64,000 nucleotides of DNA from Gemmataceae bacterium (lineage in GTDB: Bacteria; Planctomycetota; Planctomycetia; Gemmatales; Gemmataceae): positions 23,704-87,703 of the forward strand of contig JAKEET010000154.1 in assembly GCA_022616435.1 (NCBI GenBank). The letters are read 5' to 3'. Every line of letters starts with the position of its first letter. Positions within the stretch are counted from its first letter, which is position 1. The position numbers were made by a program, and so were the translations under genes. Positions 52,264 to 61,853 of the stretch are shown one piece after another. The notes under the pieces are model-generated. The model saw only the letters and a program-made list of their open reading frames with translations, had not been told where the DNA came from and did no database searches.

Positions 52264-53034
52264 ATGACCCGGCGAAGAATGGCGCTGATCGCCTGCTCCT
52301 GCGCTGCCCTGGCCTGCGCCGCGCTCGGGTTGCCGTCGGCCCGCCCGCAGGAAGCGCGAGCCCAGCATCTCGCGAAACAGGATCAAGCGAAACAGACCCA
52401 AGCGAACTCCAAGCTCGATCCGCACATCACCGCGTTCGTCGCCAAGCATTGCTTTGCCTGCCACGGCCCCCAGAAGAAGCGGGGCGGGCTCGCGCTGCAC
52501 ATCTACCAGGATGAGGCCGGCATCCTCAAGGACCGCAAGCGCTGGAACGCCGTGCTGCACATGGTCCACGAAGGCGAGATGCCGCCGCAAGAACGGCCGC
52601 GCCCCAAGCTCGCGGACAGCGAGGCCTTTCAAAAGGCCGTCGGCGCCATCTTCGAACGGCATGACCGGACCGCCCGCCGCGATCCGGGGCGGGTCACCAT
52701 GCGGCGGCTCAATCGCACCGAGTACAACAACACCATCCGCGACCTGGTCGGCGTCGATTTCCAGCCGGCCGACGATTTCCCCACCGATGACGTCGGCTAC
52801 GGCTTCGACAACATCGGCGACGTGCTGACCGTGTCGCCGGTGCTGATGGAGCGTTATCTCGCCGCGGCGGAAGCGATCATGGCGCGGGCGCTGGTCGTCG
52901 GCAAGCCGCCGGCGCCGGGGAGCCGCCGGCTGGTCGCGCGGTTTCTGGAGCCGGCCCAGCGCCGCGATGTCCGGACCCGCGAGCTGACCGCGGACCGCTT
53001 GCACGCGCCGTTCAAGGTGTCGCAAGACGGCGAG
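52264..53034 (+). pseudogene. Truncated planctomycete cytochrome c / DUF1587 gene
   Basis: About 257 authentic residues from the ATG at 52264. A signal peptide is followed by a haem motif in KHCFACHGPQKKRGGLALHI and by DUF1587 (MRRLNRTEYNNTIRDLVGVD, DDVGYGFDNIGDVLTVSP). Intact members usually continue through DUF1592, DUF1588 and DUF1585 to 700-900 residues. Here the family sequence stops at VSQDGE near 53034, and the frame runs on to 53319 as antisense of the RAYT-like gene. Both genes are cut at this point. Confidence 0.85.
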
Positions 53035-53463
53035 TCACACGGGATGCGTGACGCTGCGCTTGCCGGCTTCGATGAGGGCGTCGCGCGTTGCCTGCTGACA
53101 CTTCGCGATCATCGTCTCGGCCTTGTCCTTGTGGCGCCGAATCACGAGATGGACGTGTTCGGGCATGATCGCGCAGGCGTAGCAGGTGTACTTGTTCTCT
53201 CGAACTACCTTCGCGATGACTTCGCCGACAATCGCGATCTCGTCATCCGTGAAGCACAGAATCTGATGCCGCAACAAGTCTTGCGCGGCCGTGTAGAACT
53301 CGCGCAGCTCCTTGGATGACGGTTGAATCGGTTTGCGGCCGTAATGCAATGGCCCGAGCGACGCCAGTTCTACGACGCGGATCTCATGCGACGAGCTGCC
53401 GCGCGGGTCGTTGGCGAGCCACCAGCCGTACACGGTCCATATCAGGTGATAAGCGGCGACCAT
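53035..53463 (-). pseudogene. Truncated RAYT-like (Y1, IS200-type) transposase
   Basis: 142 residues from the ATG at 53463. YHLIWTVYGWWLANDPRGSS at the start and CYACAIMPEHVHLVIRRHKD near residue 100 match the REP-associated tyrosine transposase family. HVH is the metal-binding HUH pair. The frame ends at KRSVTHPV. Relatives I recall continue about 50 residues beyond HPVWG, including the helix with the catalytic Tyr, so this copy lacks the nucleophile and is probably inactive. Palindromes of one repeat family flank its 5' side. Confidence 0.8.
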
Positions 53464-53475
53464 GGAACGGACTCC

Positions 53476-53602
53476 GCGAGCGCGAAACGGTGACATGAGA
53501 GTACTTCTGCAAAACTGAACAGTCAACGATTTGTTTACCGTTTCGCGCTCGCGTCGTCCCCGGAAGGCGCTGCGGTTGTGACGCGAGCGCGAAACCGTAA
53601 AC
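53476..53602. repeat. REP-like palindromes at the 5' side of the RAYT-like gene
   Basis: GCGAGCGCGAAACGG (53476-53490) lies 13 bases from the start codon. Then GTTTACCGTTTCGCGCTCGC and three more bases (53533-53555) face GACGCGAGCGCGAAACCGTA and three more (53580-53602), 23-bp arms with one mismatch. The core CCGTTTCGCGCTCGC is identical to that of 52065-52137 and near-identical to 7795-7887. Confidence 0.9.
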
Positions 53603-53619
53603 AATGTGGGATTTGATCG

Positions 53620-56370
53620 CTACTCCGCGACCGCCCGTTCCTTCGCGAAGAACCCCACGCCGCGCAGCAGCGGTTCCACCTTCGATAAGTTCACCAGAAA
53701 CACCGCCTCGCGCCAGTTGCTCGAGTGCGCGAAATGACCCCGCTCGAACGGGGCGCCCATCGTGATCGTCGCCGCCTTGCCGTCGTCCGTCGTCAGGTCG
53801 ATCTTGACGAGGAAGTCCTTGGCGGCCAGCTTGTGATCGGTCTTCGGGCCGCCCGCCAGGCTGATGAAGCGCTCGGCGCGGAGCCGGCCAAAGTCCTTGA
53901 CGAGCTCTTCCACCTTGTCCGCGTCGAGGTTGAAGTCCTTCAGGCCGCTCGCGTCGGTCCAGGTCTTGTCCTTGCGCTGGAACGCGAACTCGCGCAGCTC
54001 GTAACTCGTCCGCACCGCCACGCGAACCTCCTTGATCCTGGCCGGATCGAGGCCGGTGACCTGGCCGGTTGACGCGGGCGCGAGCGCGTTCACGCCGGCC
54101 AGCGACTGCCCTGCCGGCGCCCCCACGATGCCCGCCGCCAGGGCGGGCTCGAACGCCACGAGCGCCGTCTTGTCGCGCAGATCGATCTCCCGCAGCGCCT
54201 TCAGCAAGCCGGCCGGGACCGTGAACAGCAGATCGCTTCCCGAATGCTTGGCGTACACGTCCTTGTCGGCCGTCTCCGCGCCGAACTGCACGACGATGGT
54301 CTCGCCCTTGCTGGCCTGCATGTTGGCGACGACGGCGTTCACGGCCGCGAACAGCCGGGCCTCGCCGGGAAGGCCGAGCATCGCCAGGGCGCTGGCGGCG
54401 CCGGCAGGCGTGAGCTGCTGCTTCTTGACGTTGACCGTCGCGGTCAACACGGGCGCTTTCAGGCCGTACTTCTCCAGGTCTTCCTTGGCGTCGAGCCGCT
54501 TGACCCATTTCTTGGCGGTCAACGAGCCCAGCGCGCGGAAGAGGTGATCGGTCCTGAGAACATCGGCCAGGTTGTGGTCGGCCTGGTCGGCGCCTTCCTT
54601 GACCAGCCAGCGGCCGGCTTGCGCGCCGGTGGCCTTCTCCAGCTCGATCTTCTTGGCGCCGCGCTGCAGCTCCAGGTGGGCGACGTCGAACGCGTCGAAC
54701 GACGGCAAGGCCGGATCGAGGAACGCCAGCGCCCCTTCCGCCGGGGCCGCGGCGTCGAGCATCGATTTGGCGACCACGAAGCGGTCGTCCTTCAGGCGCA
54801 GCACCGCGACCGTGTCCTTGTCGGCCTTGCCGAAGTGCAAGGTCAGCGCCGGCGTCGCGTCCTTCTTCAGGTTGAAGCCGTCCTCGGTCTTCGTGTCCTT
54901 CTTCTCGTCCTTCTTGTCTTCTTTCTTCTCGTCCTTCTTCTCGTCCTTCTTCTCCTTCACCTCGTCCTTTTTCTCCAGGCCGTTGGCGTAGAGCGTCACG
55001 ACCGCCTTCGGCGCATCGAGGCCCAGCTCGGCGTCGAGCTTCTTCACCGCGTCGCCGGCCACGTCGTGGAAGCGCTGGATCTGCCGCTTGCCCTGCAGCG
55101 TGTCGAGCAGGGTCTGCACCGCTTTCTCGTTGGCCTTCTTCGGCTTGTCCGTGCCGATCTGGATCTGCCACGGCTTGCCCTCGGGCTTCCACAGCTTGGT
55201 TTCCTCGGCGCCGATCGTCAGGGTGACGGCGTCGATCGTCTTCGGATCGAAATGGCCGACGTCGAGGCTGCGCAGCCGGCCGGGATTCTTCAACGCGTCC
55301 ACCACCGGGTCGATCACCTTGGCCTGCAGCTTGAAGACGCCCTCGTCGTTGCCGAGCCGGGCGTAGTAGTAGCCGCGCTCCTGCACGCCCACGAGCACGG
55401 TTTCCTTGCTGTCCTTCTTGCCGTCGGGCGTCCCGACCTGGATGCGGAGCGCTTCCTTGCCGTCTTCGAGCTGGAACTTGGTGAGGTTGTCCTTGTGCAT
55501 GGCGACGAAGTCGCCGTCGGCATCGACGCGGATGGCCCGGATCGCCTCGAGCAGGCCCTTGACGCCGGTCTTCGGGAGCTTGATCTCCGGCGGCAAATCC
55601 TTGGGCGGGGCGGGGCCTTCCACGTCCGCGTAGCCGAGGCTCGGCTTGACGAAGCGCCACAGGTTGTCGTCGCCCTTGGTCAGCTCCAGCTCGGCGGCGC
55701 CCTGCTTGATCTCGACGGACTTGGCCGTGGCGTCGCTGAAGTCGAAAATGCCCTTCGAGCGCAGGTGATTGGGATCGTCGAAGAACAGGCTGTCGACGCT
55801 CGACTTGGCGACCGCGAAGACGCGATTGGGCTCGTCGGACGAATTGGCGAACACGTATTTCTTGTCGGCGCTCTCCTTGCCGAGGTGGAGCTTCCAGACC
55901 TTCTCCTTCGGCGAGTCCTTCTTCTCGTCCTTCTTGTCCTTGTCGTCGTCGGTCAACGACGCCGGCCTGGTCCGGTCGCGGCCGCGGATGGTGATCGTCG
56001 CTTGCGGCGCGTCGAGGCCGTGCCGGGCCAGGTCGTTGGACACGTCGGCTTCCTCGTCCTTGCGGGCGTTCTTGACCTGGCTGACGATGTTGTTGATGCG
56101 GAAGCTCTCGACCTTGACGGCGAGGTTGGAACTGGCGTCCTTGAGCCGCCAGACGTCGTTGTCCTGCGTGAACTGGAATTCCTGCGGGTCCTTGCCCGGC
56201 GGCCGGCGCTCGATCGTGACCGAGACGACGTCCAGATCGCGCGCGGCTTGCAGGGTCGGCACCACGTAGGACCGGTCGAGCGGGTTCTTCTTGAACGCCA
56301 GCATCAGGCCGAACAGCCAGAGCATGCTGAACATCACGGCGAACAACCAGGCAGTGCTGCGGAGGTTCAT
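53620..56370 (-). CDS. DUF4340 protein of an exporter locus
   Basis: 916 residues from the ATG at 56370. One N-terminal transmembrane helix (AWLFAVMFSMLWLFGLMLAF) is followed by repeated DUF4340 units, each with a pattern like VSVTIERR, DNDVWRLKD and a later AVAKSS. A Lys/Glu/Asp-only tract (about 435-465, KEKKDEKKDEKKEDKK) splits the protein. DUF4340 genes commonly follow GldG-like ABC genes, as here. Function unknown; probably faces the periplasm. Confidence 0.88.
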   Translation of the reverse strand: MNLRSTAWLFAVMFSMLWLFGLMLAFKKNPLDRSYVVPTLQAARDLDVVSVTIERRPPGKDPQEFQFTQDNDVWRLKDASSNLAVKVESFRINNIVSQVKNARKDEEADVSNDLARHGLDAPQATITIRGRDRTRPASLTDDDKDKKDEKKDSPKEKVWKLHLGKESADKKYVFANSSDEPNRVFAVAKSSVDSLFFDDPNHLRSKGIFDFSDATAKSVEIKQGAAELELTKGDDNLWRFVKPSLGYADVEGPAPPKDLPPEIKLPKTGVKGLLEAIRAIRVDADGDFVAMHKDNLTKFQLEDGKEALRIQVGTPDGKKDSKETVLVGVQERGYYYARLGNDEGVFKLQAKVIDPVVDALKNPGRLRSLDVGHFDPKTIDAVTLTIGAEETKLWKPEGKPWQIQIGTDKPKKANEKAVQTLLDTLQGKRQIQRFHDVAGDAVKKLDAELGLDAPKAVVTLYANGLEKKDEVKEKKDEKKDEKKEDKKDEKKDTKTEDGFNLKKDATPALTLHFGKADKDTVAVLRLKDDRFVVAKSMLDAAAPAEGALAFLDPALPSFDAFDVAHLELQRGAKKIELEKATGAQAGRWLVKEGADQADHNLADVLRTDHLFRALGSLTAKKWVKRLDAKEDLEKYGLKAPVLTATVNVKKQQLTPAGAASALAMLGLPGEARLFAAVNAVVANMQASKGETIVVQFGAETADKDVYAKHSGSDLLFTVPAGLLKALREIDLRDKTALVAFEPALAAGIVGAPAGQSLAGVNALAPASTGQVTGLDPARIKEVRVAVRTSYELREFAFQRKDKTWTDASGLKDFNLDADKVEELVKDFGRLRAERFISLAGGPKTDHKLAAKDFLVKIDLTTDDGKAATITMGAPFERGHFAHSSNWREAVFLVNLSKVEPLLRGVGFFAKERAVAE

Positions 56371-56393
56371 ATTTGGTGGTTGGTGGTTGGTGG

Positions 56394-59003
56394 TTACCGG
56401 CGGCGGACCAGCCACAGGCCGGCGCCGAGGCCGCCGATGCACAGGAGCATGAGCAGGCCGGGATAAACGAACAAGCGGGTGCCGTCCACGGACGCCGGGG
56501 CGTTGTAGGTGGCCTGCTCGCGGACCGGGGGGGCGATGAAGCCGCCGCCGCGCTCCGACATCCACTGGAGCGAACCGACGACCAGGTCGTAGAACACGGC
56601 CGGCGTCCGGTCTTGATTGATGATGAAATCGGCATCGCCGAACACGACCATGCGCGGCCGGGCCAGCTCGCCCGTTCCTTCGGTGACCGTCACGGCGACG
56701 GGGAGCGAATCCTGCAAGATCCTGGCGACATAGGCGGCCTGCTTCGCGCGAATGTCGCGCAAGTAGGCGCCGACGTCGCTGAACGGCAAGGGCGAGGTCT
56801 CCGTCCAGAAGTTTTCGGTCTTGGCGTCGAGGTGAAACAGCACCTCGGCCTTGAACCGGCCCGGGGAGGGCAACGGCTTCACCGGCCGCGCCGCGTACCA
56901 ACCCATCGCGGTCTTGGCGAACTGCTTGGCCAGGAGCGACTCGGCGCGGTCGGGCGTGGTCGCCAACGACAGGCGCAAGTCGCGCAGCTCCGGCATGATC
57001 GCGACTTCGGCGGTCACTTCGACGCCATACTTCTTGAGAAACTCTTCAAGACCGGAGGTCTGCATCCGCGTGTACTTCTCATCGAAGACGGTGTCGAAGA
57101 ACACCATCAGCCGCCCGCCTTTGTCCACATATCGTTCCAGGGCGTCCAGCGCTTCCTGGCTCAGCGGCTCGCTCGGGCCCGGAATCATCACCGCGTAGGC
57201 GTCGTCCGGAATCTCTTTCTTCTTGTCGGGACCTTGTTCCTTCACCACGATGATGTTGTCCTTGTCCTTCAAGCGCTCCGTGAAACGCAGCCCCTTCACG
57301 TCGAACTCTTCCTTCGCCAGCCGTTCCACGAGCTTGCCGATCCCGTACCGCGACAGCGGCCCGCTGAACGTGCGGCCGGCCACGTCCATGTTGTTGACGT
57401 CCAGCTCGCCGTGGCCCTGCAGCACATACACCTTGCGCTTCTCCTTGCCGGCCGATAGATAGTGCAGCTCCTTCATGATCTCCGGCTCGGCCTTGAAGAT
57501 GTTGGTCCGCTTGCCGCGGCCGCGCATCTGCGGCGGCATGTGCGGATCGTCCATCTTGCTTTCAAAAATCTTGTCCTCGGTCACGAAGACGTGCGGCGGC
57601 AGCGGCTGCTCGCGATCGCTCGGGATCGGGCCGTAGACCACCAGCACGCCGCGTTTCAAGCTCAGCCCAAAGAGGCTCTTCTCCGGCTGAAGCTGCTTGA
57701 ACCGCTCGGCCAGCTCCCGGTACTTCTTCGCCTCCGCCTCCGGCGAGATGTGCCGGACCTCGATGCGGTTGTTCTCGATCTGCGCGTTCGCGAGCAGGAT
57801 GCGCACGTCGTTGGTGGCCGGATGGCCTTCGGACATGAGCACGTAGAAGGTGACCGGCTCCTTGAGCTTGGCGAGCAGGTTCTTGGTGCTCGGGCTCAGG
57901 GTGGTGAAGCTGGTGCGGGTCCAGTTGATCGTGTACGGCACGAGGATGTAGAAGAGGACGTTGCCCAGGATCAGGATGGCCAGGAGGAGCACGCCGGTGA
58001 AGACGGCGTTGGAGCCGTACAGGCTGCGGCGCAGGACGACGTTCTCGTGGATGTCGGCCCGGGCCAGAAGCAGGCTGCCGAACATGAGTCCCAGGCCGGC
58101 GAGCAGCACGTAGGCGCACAGCCAGAAGCGCCAGAAGCCTTCGCCGCGCCACACCTCCAGGCCGCCGATGAAGACCTGGTCGCGCCACAGGAACATGCGC
58201 CACAGGATCATGATCGTGATGACCAGGCCGCTGACGCCGCCGACCACCAGCACGAACATCCGCAGCCGCTCCAGCTTGAGCTCGCCCTGGGCGGATTGCA
58301 GCTGCAGCCAGAACACCGCGAACAACAGGAACACGCCGCCGAAGAACAGCGCGGCCAGCTCGGGAAGGGCGATGGTCCGGTTTTCGAGGCGGAAGCCGAG
58401 GATGAGCAAGGCGAGGATCGAGCCGCCGCCCAGGACCACCAGGGCCAGCTTGATGAGGCCGAGCTGGCTGCGGATGGCGGTCCAGAGCTGGGCCGGGTCC
58501 ACGGGCGCCGCGCGCATCAGGGACCGTCCGTAGATGAAGGCCGCCACGCCGAACAGCGCGAGGCCGACGGCTTCGCCGAAGGCGGCGAGTCGTTCGCTGA
58601 CGCCCAGGGCGACGGCCTGGCACAGCATGGCCAGGCCGGCGACCATGCAGGTGGCGCCCGCGTCCTGCCGGCGTCGGGCCGCGGCCGCGGCGGGTTGCCG
58701 CAGGGCCCGCACCAGTTGCCAGCCGGCGAACAGCAGGCAGGCGCCGCCGACCAGGGCGACGCTGCCGATCAGGATCAGCGACAGCTCGTCGAACTTGGCC
58801 CGCAGCCACAGCGCCATGACGATGAGCATGGCGCCGCCCCAGGCAAGCGCCCACGACGGAGTCAAGCTTTCGCTCGGCGCCTGGACGGCCGGTTGAGCCG
58901 GCGCCGGTGGCGCTGCCGGCTCGGTCGTTGCCGGTGGCGTCGGCGCCGGCGGCGCCGGCGGCGCCGGTTCAGGCCCGGTCGGTTCAGTGGTGTCGGAGGC
59001 CAT
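56394..59003 (-). CDS. GldG-like / ABC-transporter auxiliary protein
   Basis: 869 residues from the ATG at 59003; the ATG at 59018 is an alternative. After a Pro/Ala/Glu-rich N-terminus come several transmembrane helices (about 60-320), then a periplasmic domain like the ABC_transp_aux family (VTFYVLMSEGHPATNDVRIL, VYVLQGHGELDVNNMDV, YVDKGGRLMVFFDT), and a final transmembrane helix (LFVYPGLLMLLCIGGLGAGL). It lies between permease and DUF4340 genes. The set resembles the GldFG exporters of Bacteroidetes; the cargo is unknown. Confidence 0.87.
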   Translation of the reverse strand: MASDTTEPTGPEPAPPAPPAPTPPATTEPAAPPAPAQPAVQAPSESLTPSWALAWGGAMLIVMALWLRAKFDELSLILIGSVALVGGACLLFAGWQLVRALRQPAAAAARRRQDAGATCMVAGLAMLCQAVALGVSERLAAFGEAVGLALFGVAAFIYGRSLMRAAPVDPAQLWTAIRSQLGLIKLALVVLGGGSILALLILGFRLENRTIALPELAALFFGGVFLLFAVFWLQLQSAQGELKLERLRMFVLVVGGVSGLVITIMILWRMFLWRDQVFIGGLEVWRGEGFWRFWLCAYVLLAGLGLMFGSLLLARADIHENVVLRRSLYGSNAVFTGVLLLAILILGNVLFYILVPYTINWTRTSFTTLSPSTKNLLAKLKEPVTFYVLMSEGHPATNDVRILLANAQIENNRIEVRHISPEAEAKKYRELAERFKQLQPEKSLFGLSLKRGVLVVYGPIPSDREQPLPPHVFVTEDKIFESKMDDPHMPPQMRGRGKRTNIFKAEPEIMKELHYLSAGKEKRKVYVLQGHGELDVNNMDVAGRTFSGPLSRYGIGKLVERLAKEEFDVKGLRFTERLKDKDNIIVVKEQGPDKKKEIPDDAYAVMIPGPSEPLSQEALDALERYVDKGGRLMVFFDTVFDEKYTRMQTSGLEEFLKKYGVEVTAEVAIMPELRDLRLSLATTPDRAESLLAKQFAKTAMGWYAARPVKPLPSPGRFKAEVLFHLDAKTENFWTETSPLPFSDVGAYLRDIRAKQAAYVARILQDSLPVAVTVTEGTGELARPRMVVFGDADFIINQDRTPAVFYDLVVGSLQWMSERGGGFIAPPVREQATYNAPASVDGTRLFVYPGLLMLLCIGGLGAGLWLVRRR

Positions 59004-59084
59004 GGCTGATTCATCCATCCGGTTCAACGGGGTTTCCGTTTGGCGTTGCGGGTTCGTCGGGCGCCAAACGTCAACCAACGAGTG

Positions 59085-60632
59085 TCATTTCCACTTGCGC
59101 GCTTCCAGCACCTTCACGGTCAGGAACAGGAAGAAGACCATCGCGGACAGGTGGAAGATCAGGAAGCGCGGCGCGAAGTTGCCCTGCAGATAGCTCCGCC
59201 ACAGATCGAAGAACGACGCATACGTGAAGATCTCGCGCCAGACCGAGCCGCCGTCAAACACGCCCTGGAACATGAATAACGACAGGTGCACCATCATGCC
59301 GACGAAGGTCAGGACCGCGGCGATGATCTGGTTCCTGGTGATGCTGGAGAAGAACAGGCCCATGGCGATGAAGCCGCCGCCGGTGGCCGCCAGCGCCAGG
59401 CCAAAGCTCAACAGCGGGCGGTAATCGAACTCGGCGCCGCCGACCACGCGGAGGCCGACCAGGAACAGGAAGTACGGCAGCCAGCTGATCATCCAGAAGA
59501 TCCAGCAGGCCAGGAACTTCGACAGCACCACGCTCGTTTCGTTGACGGGCGCCGTCAACAGCATCTCCAGCGTGCCGCTGCGCTTCTCCTCGCTCACCAG
59601 CCGCATCGTCACCACGGGAACGACCAGCATCTGGATGATCACCGGAATCGCGTTGCCGAGGTAGCGGGCCACAATCGGCTCGGGAATGGCGAAGCCTTCC
59701 AGGGCGCTCATCAGGATGTCCACGACCACCAGGTAGAACAGGATGCCGGCCACGATCGTCGAGACGAACAGGACGAAATACGCGATCGGCGAATAGAAGA
59801 AGCCGGCGAGCTCGCGGCGGGTGAGCACGACGAACGGGTGATCGGCGCAGATGCCCAGGGCCAGGGCGAAGTGGACCAGGCTGGCGGCCATCAGCGTCAG
59901 GCCCGACGGGATGAAGTAATCGCGGGCGGTCAACGACCGCAGCCCGGCCAGCAGGAAGACGCCGATGGCGAAAAAGCCGAGGGCCAGGCCCGCGTAGTAG
60001 CCGGTATCGCTGCCCACGCCCTGCATGCCGATGAAGCCGGCGACGAAGAACGTCCCGGTCAGGATCAGCACGATGCCTTCGCCGGGAACGAAGTCGGCCC
60101 TGGCGAGCCCGACGCCGACGCCGGCCAGCAGCATGACGGCGCCGACGGCGCCCATGAGCCGCAAGAACAGGGTGTGCCAGAAGACGTCGGTCTCATGGCG
60201 GAGCACCGCGAGGATCAACAGGTACGACAGCCCGAGCACCGGGATGCCGTAGGGCAGGAACCACGCCCCCATCGGGGCGCCGCGCACCGGGATCACGCGC
60301 AGGATCAGCCCGCCCAGCAGCAGCACGATGGCGAAGAAGCCGTACAGCCGCCGGAACTGGACTTCGTAATCGGCAAACGCGTGGAACAGGATCAGGGCCA
60401 GGCCGGTGGTGGCGAACACCAGGCCCCAGTTGGGGCCGATGATGTACGACCACCGCGCCGCCGGCGCGATCATGGCGATGGCGCCGACGGCGAGCAGGAA
60501 GAAGCCGATCAGCGCCAGCGTGCGGGCGACGTTGGGCTTGTCCTCGCGCAGCACGGATGGGGCCCGCTCGGGCATCGACTCCCAGCCGTCGAGCATCGTG
60601 TCTTCTTTCGGTCGTAGGGACCGGGTCGCCAT
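59085..60632 (-). CDS. ABC transporter permease (GldF-like)
   Basis: 515 residues from the ATG at 60632, with AGGAG upstream. About twelve transmembrane helices are expected. The second half has the ABC-2 permease features VVTMRLVSEEKRSGTLEMLL (coupling helix) and SKFLACWIFWMISWLPYFLF. The first half is an extra membrane domain. It works with the ATPase at 60772 and the GldG-like protein at 56394. Confidence 0.9.
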   Translation of the reverse strand: MATRSLRPKEDTMLDGWESMPERAPSVLREDKPNVARTLALIGFFLLAVGAIAMIAPAARWSYIIGPNWGLVFATTGLALILFHAFADYEVQFRRLYGFFAIVLLLGGLILRVIPVRGAPMGAWFLPYGIPVLGLSYLLILAVLRHETDVFWHTLFLRLMGAVGAVMLLAGVGVGLARADFVPGEGIVLILTGTFFVAGFIGMQGVGSDTGYYAGLALGFFAIGVFLLAGLRSLTARDYFIPSGLTLMAASLVHFALALGICADHPFVVLTRRELAGFFYSPIAYFVLFVSTIVAGILFYLVVVDILMSALEGFAIPEPIVARYLGNAIPVIIQMLVVPVVTMRLVSEEKRSGTLEMLLTAPVNETSVVLSKFLACWIFWMISWLPYFLFLVGLRVVGGAEFDYRPLLSFGLALAATGGGFIAMGLFFSSITRNQIIAAVLTFVGMMVHLSLFMFQGVFDGGSVWREIFTYASFFDLWRSYLQGNFAPRFLIFHLSAMVFFLFLTVKVLEARKWK

Positions 60633-60680
60633 GATTCTCCTCGACTGATAGCCAGCTAGCCAATGCGCCGTCAGAACCCG

Positions 60681-60755
60681 CCGCTTGCGGCTTAGCGTTC
60701 GCCGCAACGAGCCAGCATCGCGGGCTATTCGCGGCGAACGCTAAGCCGCAAGCGG
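60681..60755. repeat. Perfect 25-bp palindrome, variant of the REP-like family
   Basis: CCGCTTGCGGCTTAGCGTTC and five more bases (60681-60705) face the perfect reverse complement at 60731-60755. The pattern GCTTGC-GGCTTAGCGTTCGC is a variant of GCTTGC-CGTTTCGCGCTCGC. It lies between the ABC ATPase and permease genes. Confidence 0.88.
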
Positions 60756-60771
60756 CAGACAACAAGCCGCG

Positions 60772-61830
60772 TCACGCGCTGGTGACGGCGGCGGGCGGCT
60801 GGGCCTGGATGGCGTCCTTGGGGACCGGGGCCGGCGCCGGCAGGTCGCCCTTCAGCGGATCCTGGGCGCGGAGCACGTCGAAGTAAGCGTCTTCCAGGCG
60901 GCGGCGCTTGCGCTCCAGCCGGCGCAGCGACCAGCCGCGGCCGGCGACCGCTTTGCCCACCGCTTCGCGCAGGTCCACGTTGTCGCGCGTGTGCACTTCG
61001 AGGCTGACCCAGCCGCCATCGCCGCCGTGCCCATCGCCGCCGCCGTGCCCATCGCCGCCGCCGTGTCCATCGCCGTGCCGGGCCACCGTGGTGACGCCGT
61101 CCAGCCCGCGCACCGCCTCGGCCACCTGGTCGGCCGGACCGCGGGCCTCGAGCAGGATCGACGCCTCGGCCTCCAGGTCGTCGAGCAGCGCGCTCAGGCG
61201 CACCCGGCCGCCGGCAATGAGGATGACGCGCTCGCACACCGACTCGACTTCCGACAGGATGTGCGTGGACAGGAGCACCGTCCGCCGCGCGCCCAGCTCC
61301 TTGATCAGGGCCAGCGTCTCGCGAATCTGGAACGGGTCGAGGCCGGCCGTCGGCTCGTCCAGGATCAGGATCGGCGGATCGGAGACCATCGCGTCGGCCA
61401 GGCCGACGCGCTGCCGGTAGCCCTTCGACAGGGTGCCGACCAGCCGGCGGCGCACTTCCTTGAGCCGGCAGCGTTCGAGGCAATATTCGATGCGGCCGGT
61501 CCGTTCGCCGCGCGGCACGCCCTTGAGCTTGGCCCGGAAGTTGACGTATTCCTCCACGCGCATCTCGGGATACAGCGGCACGCTCTCGGGCAGGTAGCCG
61601 ATGTTGCGGCGGACCTGGAGCGACTCGGTCATGACGTCGAAGCCGGCCACCTTGGCGAGGCCGCTGGTCGCGGGGAGATAACCCGTGAGGATGCGCATGG
61701 TGGTCGTCTTGCCGGCGCCGTTGGGGCCGAGGAAGCCGACCACTTCGCCCTGATCGACCTGGAACGACACCCGGTCGACGGCCAGGACCGGGCCGAAGAG
61801 CTTGGTGAGGTTGTCAACCTGGATCATCAT
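60772..61830 (-). CDS. ABC transporter ATP-binding protein (GldA-like)
   Basis: 352 residues from ATG 61830 (a second ATG follows at once). Walker A GPNGAGKTTT (about 36), signature LSKGYRQRVGLADAM (about 135; LSKGYRQ in place of LSGGQ is usual in this branch), Walker B LILDEPTAGLD, and switch His in STHILSEVE. The C-terminal third holds the repeat GDGHGGGDGHGGGDGHGG (about 265-282), rich in His and Gly, and ends in the conserved RRRLEDAYFDVL. It powers export with the two downstream membrane proteins. Confidence 0.93.
   Translation of the reverse strand: MMIQVDNLTKLFGPVLAVDRVSFQVDQGEVVGFLGPNGAGKTTTMRILTGYLPATSGLAKVAGFDVMTESLQVRRNIGYLPESVPLYPEMRVEEYVNFRAKLKGVPRGERTGRIEYCLERCRLKEVRRRLVGTLSKGYRQRVGLADAMVSDPPILILDEPTAGLDPFQIRETLALIKELGARRTVLLSTHILSEVESVCERVILIAGGRVRLSALLDDLEAEASILLEARGPADQVAEAVRGLDGVTTVARHGDGHGGGDGHGGGDGHGGDGGWVSLEVHTRDNVDLREAVGKAVAGRGWSLRRLERKRRRLEDAYFDVLRAQDPLKGDLPAPAPVPKDAIQAQPPAAVTSA
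61020..61078. repeat. 18-bp tandem repeat in the ABC ATPase gene
   Basis: CCGTGCCCATCGCCGCCG is repeated about three times, encoding the GDGHGG units of the ATPase. The unit is a multiple of three so the frame is kept. Copy number may vary between strains. Confidence 0.8.
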
Positions 61831-61853
61831 GCGACACGGTCCCTGGAGAGACA

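Noticed and set aside
50371..53025. Minus-strand open frame of 884 codons
   Set aside because: It runs antisense across the PHP-like and DUF1587 genes and through a palindrome; its composition is that of a shadow frame.
53038..53319. C-terminal 90 or so codons of the DUF1587 frame
   Set aside because: They are the reverse of the RAYT-like gene, so they are read-through sequence and not part of the family protein.
53384..56635. Minus-strand open frame of 1083 codons overlapping DUF4340
   Set aside because: Arg/Gln-rich nonsense in another frame of the DUF4340 gene, which has strong family repeats.
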